A stretch of DNA of 9,948 nucleotides from Spirosoma fluviale (GTDB taxonomy: Bacteria; Bacteroidota; Bacteroidia; Cytophagales; Spirosomataceae), in assembly GCA_945860325.1 (NCBI GenBank), contig CAMARL010000059.1, positions 1 to 9,948 on the forward strand. Direction: 5' to 3'. Positions 7,472-9,948 of the stretch are shown piece by piece. How positions within the stretch are numbered: the stretch's first letter is position 1; every line of letters begins with the position of its first letter. The translations under genes and the position numbers were made by a program. A model generated the notes under the pieces. It ran no database searches. It had not been told where the DNA came from and was given only the letters and a program-made list of their open reading frames with translations.

Positions 7472-7555
7472 ATTAGAATTTGCCTACAATGGAGGATACA
7501 AGAATGTTCGAATTTCCTTAACTTAGAAAATTAATAAACCTTTGAATACGCATAC

Positions 7556-8659
7556 ATGAATAAGTTTACGAAAACAATCATCAGCTTAATAGCGATTATT
7601 TTAATTTTGGGATTAGCTTTTTATCCAAAAATTAAAAAAACTTTTTCCGCTTCAGAATCAAAAGATAACATGAAGGGTAAAGAAAAAGAGAAAGGTGGTC
7701 CAGGTGGAAAAGGTGGAAAAACAGCTGTCATCGTAACCGTAGTCAAGTCAACTAAATTAGATGATATTTTAAGTTCTACAGGAAGTATATTACCGAATGA
7801 AGAAGTCGAAATTCGATCTGAAATAGCAGGAAGAATCATTTTACTCAACATCAAAGAAGGTGATAATATCCAAAAGGGCACGGTATTATTGCGTATAAAT
7901 GATGATGAATTGCAGGCTAGATTAAAAAAATTAGGATTCAATAAAAAGCTAGCGGAAGATAACGAAGGAAGGCAAAAAGTGCTTTTACAGAAAGAAGCTA
8001 TTTCGCAAAGGGAATATGATATTGCTGTAAATTCTGTAAATACAATCTCTGCCGACATTGAAGATTTAAGATCGCAAATATTAAAAACTACGTTAAAGGC
8101 TCCATTTGCGGGGAAAGTTGGCTTTAGATACGTAAGTATGGGAAGTTATATTTCTCCGGCCACTAAGATTGCCACGTTAACTAATACAAATCCTGCTAAA
8201 ATAGAATTCTCCATTCCAGCAAAATATGCAACGGCGATACGTCAAGGAAGTATGATCGAATTTACAACGGAAAATGAGCAAAAGACTTTTACAGGAAAAG
8301 TATATGCGATAGATCCTAAAATTGACCCACTAACACGTACTTTACAAATTAGAGCTTTATCGCCCAATCCAAGTAATTTACTAGTTCCCGGAGCATACGC
8401 TAAGGTAAATTTGATTTTAAAAAGCAAAGGGTCTGCCATACTAATACCTACTGAATCTGTTATTCCAGAGGCTAAAGGCAGTAAAGTTTTTCTTGTAAAA
8501 AATGGAAAATCGGTTCCTCAGGAAGTTGAGCTAGGGGCTCGTGGTGATCGTACCGTAGAAATATTATCTGGTCTTTCGATTGGCGATACCTTAATCACCA
8601 ATGGAATTATTCAGGTTAAACCAGGTGGTGACGTTGAAATAAAAGAAGTGGTTCAATAA
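7556..8659 (+). CDS. RND efflux periplasmic adaptor (membrane fusion protein)
   Basis: A 367-residue periplasmic adaptor of the AcrA/MdtA (HlyD-type) class that links an inner-membrane RND pump to an outer-membrane channel. One N-terminal membrane anchor lies at residues 5-23, with no lipobox cysteine, so it is anchored by a transmembrane helix and not by lipid. Next comes a Lys/Glu/Gly-rich linker (about 40-55). The first lipoyl half has VEIRSEIAGRI..LNIKEGDNIQKG..L..IND (84-116). A short helical hairpin spans about 117-180, the second lipoyl half has LKAPFAGKVGFRYVSMGSYIS (180-200), and beta-barrel and membrane-proximal domains follow, with IDPLTRTLQIRA (256-267) and IPTESVI (297-303). The pump gene begins at 9722 with a glycosyltransferase gene between. 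The gap before this gene suggests its own promoter, though no full consensus is visible. Confidence 0.93.
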   Translation: MNKFTKTIISLIAIILILGLAFYPKIKKTFSASESKDNMKGKEKEKGGPGGKGGKTAVIVTVVKSTKLDDILSSTGSILPNEEVEIRSEIAGRIILLNIKEGDNIQKGTVLLRINDDELQARLKKLGFNKKLAEDNEGRQKVLLQKEAISQREYDIAVNSVNTISADIEDLRSQILKTTLKAPFAGKVGFRYVSMGSYISPATKIATLTNTNPAKIEFSIPAKYATAIRQGSMIEFTTENEQKTFTGKVYAIDPKIDPLTRTLQIRALSPNPSNLLVPGAYAKVNLILKSKGSAILIPTESVIPEAKGSKVFLVKNGKSVPQEVELGARGDRTVEILSGLSIGDTLITNGIIQVKPGGDVEIKEVVQ

Positions 8660-8665
8660 AATCTA

Positions 8666-9709
8666 ATGCCAAGTATCTATTTGACAAAATCTTTATGGTC
8701 CTATAAATTCCGCAAATTAACTTATTTAATTCGTGCGATAGGAGCTTATGGATCTTTGAATTTGACAATTTATTTAAAGCGACTTTTAAATCCAAATAAG
8801 ACGTTTATTGGTATTTTACTGGCAGAACATTTGGGAGACATTGTAGCTTCCGAACCCATTATAGATGCGTTACATAAGAAATTTCAAGATGCTGAAATTT
8901 ATTGGATTGTAAAGCCAGTCTTTGCTCCGATTTTAATTAAGCATCCTGGGCTTTCCAAAGTCATTCTTGAGACCAACCTGCTTTTTAGTATTTTAATCGC
9001 TAGAAAAAATACATTTACGGAGTTCTATAATTTGCATTTAAATGAATTGAGAAAGGATCCTTTTTTTGGAACAAAATTAGTGAATCCATATGCTGAAGAA
9101 ATAGATTTAACTATTCATAATTATTATCAATCGAGTAATCTTCTTGGTAATTTTTCAAGATTGTGTCACTTAAATTTAGATCAAACAGCACCGTCAATTT
9201 TTATAGATCAGGCTAAATTAAAGCTTCCATTTAAAGGAAATTACTGGGTTTTACATCGGAAATCGACGGATCTAAACAGGGAATGGAAAGAAGAAAATTG
9301 GATTCAATTAATGGATTTGTTAACCATAGAATATGGAATTAATGTGGTTGAAATTGGCACTCATGAACCTTTAGATTATTCAAGCAAAAACTTTTTGAAT
9401 TTAGTGGGAAAAACAAGTATCGAAGAAACGTGTATGCTACTAAAATCGGCTCACTTTTTTTTAGGAATCGATTCTGGGCCAACCCATATTGCGAATGCTT
9501 TTAAAATTCCAGCTTTAATTTTATGCGGCCATTTTGCCAATTTCAAGAAGTACATGTCTTATTCAGGTGCGTACCAGGAAAAAGGGGGCATCGCCAATAT
9601 TTATTTTAATGCGAGTGGAAGTGCACGCGAACTCCCATTTTTGGAAGTTTGGGAAGAGTTACAAAAAACAATTTTAACTAGTAAATCATTAGCCTTAAAG
9701 GCAGTATAA
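8666..9709 (+). CDS. glycosyltransferase family 9 (heptosyltransferase-like) protein
   Basis: A 347-residue GT9-family glycosyltransferase with a GT-B fold, related to the ADP-heptose:LPS heptosyltransferases. Family marks are ILLAEHLGDIVASEPIIDAL (50-69), where D58 sits at the place of the catalytic aspartate in WaaC, then REWKEENWIQL (205-215), LVGKTSIEE (246-254), and the nucleotide-sugar-binding motif GIDSGPTHIANAFKIP (267-282). About 45 residues precede the first Rossmann strand, longer than usual and rich in basic and aromatic residues, and may bind the inner face of the membrane (inference). The donor sugar and acceptor are unknown; surface or lipopolysaccharide glycan assembly is likely. 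It starts 6 bases after the adaptor gene and ends 12 bases before the RND pump gene, so it appears to be inside the efflux operon, which is not a usual place for it. No lesion is seen. Confidence 0.85.
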   Translation: MPSIYLTKSLWSYKFRKLTYLIRAIGAYGSLNLTIYLKRLLNPNKTFIGILLAEHLGDIVASEPIIDALHKKFQDAEIYWIVKPVFAPILIKHPGLSKVILETNLLFSILIARKNTFTEFYNLHLNELRKDPFFGTKLVNPYAEEIDLTIHNYYQSSNLLGNFSRLCHLNLDQTAPSIFIDQAKLKLPFKGNYWVLHRKSTDLNREWKEENWIQLMDLLTIEYGINVVEIGTHEPLDYSSKNFLNLVGKTSIEETCMLLKSAHFFLGIDSGPTHIANAFKIPALILCGHFANFKKYMSYSGAYQEKGGIANIYFNASGSARELPFLEVWEELQKTILTSKSLALKAV

Positions 9710-9721
9710 ACCTATAAATCA

Positions 9722-9948
9722 ATGGCATCATTATCAGAAATCAGTATTAAACGCCCAGTCTTGGCCATTGTCATGTCCATTACAATTATTGTATTTGGGC
9801 TCATTGGCTATAATTACTTAGGTGTTAGAGAATATCCATCCGTGGACCCTCCGGTTGTCAACGTCCAAACTAGTTATACGGGGGCCAATGCTGATATTAT
9901 TGAATCTCAAATTACGGAACCCTTAGAAGAGTCCATTAATGGAATTGC
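9722..9948 (+). CDS. RND efflux pump permease (HAE1/AcrB type), N-terminal part
   Basis: The first 75 codons of an RND inner-membrane pump, a proton-driven exporter typically of more than 1,000 residues; the rest is beyond the window. The N-terminus is diagnostic: SLSEISIKRPVLA with the first transmembrane helix at about 13-31, then YLGVREYPSVDPPVVNVQTSYTGA and ITEPLEESINGI, matching the AcrB pattern in which periplasmic porter subdomain PN1 follows helix 1. VDPPVV resembles the HAE1 (hydrophobe/amphiphile) class and not the metal-exporting CusA class, but this is a judgement from a short piece. The ATG at 9722 is chosen because it gives the standard short cytoplasmic N-terminus. It forms a pump unit with the adaptor at 7556-8659; an outer-membrane factor may follow. 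Confidence 0.92.
   Translation, partial: MASLSEISIKRPVLAIVMSITIIVFGLIGYNYLGVREYPSVDPPVVNVQTSYTGANADIIESQITEPLEESINGI

Noticed and set aside
7472..7555. Possible promoter or terminator ahead of the efflux adaptor
   Set aside because: A near-match to the -7 box (AACCTTTG at 7537-7544) has a mismatch and no -33 box at proper spacing. The inverted repeat at 7511-7532 has only A/T-rich arms with a mismatch, so I do not annotate it.
1..9948. Mobile element, phage, CRISPR array, tRNA or toxin-antitoxin locus
   Set aside because: No transposase, integrase, repeat array, cloverleaf or small paired genes were seen. All genes are on one strand and closely packed, with housekeeping or envelope functions.

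Overview
This window looks like chromosomal DNA from a Bacteroidota bacterium, most plausibly of the Cytophagales/Flavobacteriia type. The evidence is a DUF4293 membrane protein, a gliding lipoprotein GldH directly behind a RicT/PSP1-domain protein, a RecQ with the long C-terminal extension common in the phylum, AT-rich DNA, and poor Shine-Dalgarno sequences in front of most starts. The species cannot be named from the sequence alone.

All ten genes lie on the + strand, mostly with very short gaps, so the window reads as three or four consecutive transcription units. (1) Positions 1-1266: the C-terminal half of a CrtD-like carotenoid desaturase, cut by the window edge, then a four-helix DUF4293 membrane protein. 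(2) A gap of 216 bases (1267-1482) that is AT-rich and holds a possible promoter element and an A/T-dominated hairpin. (3) Positions 1483-7471: recQ, purD, ricT, gldH and an Lrp/AsnC-type regulator, with gaps of 14, 22, -26 (overlap) and 3 bases, so likely one operon or a chain of coupled genes. (4) An 84-base gap, then 7556-9948: a periplasmic adaptor of an RND efflux pump, a GT9-family glycosyltransferase, and the start of the RND pump itself, which runs off the right edge.

The genes do not form one pathway. They cover carotenoid pigment synthesis (crtD), DNA repair (recQ), purine synthesis (purD), an Fe-S RicT protein whose partners are not in view, gliding motility (gldH), amino-acid-type transcriptional regulation (Lrp) and efflux or envelope functions (adaptor, GT9, RND). 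The most unusual arrangement is the glycosyltransferase between the adaptor and pump genes. I found no phage, IS element, CRISPR array, tRNA or rRNA, and no convincing new multi-gene system. Most of the window is core-genome content of the phylum, and the findings are modest points for a second look.
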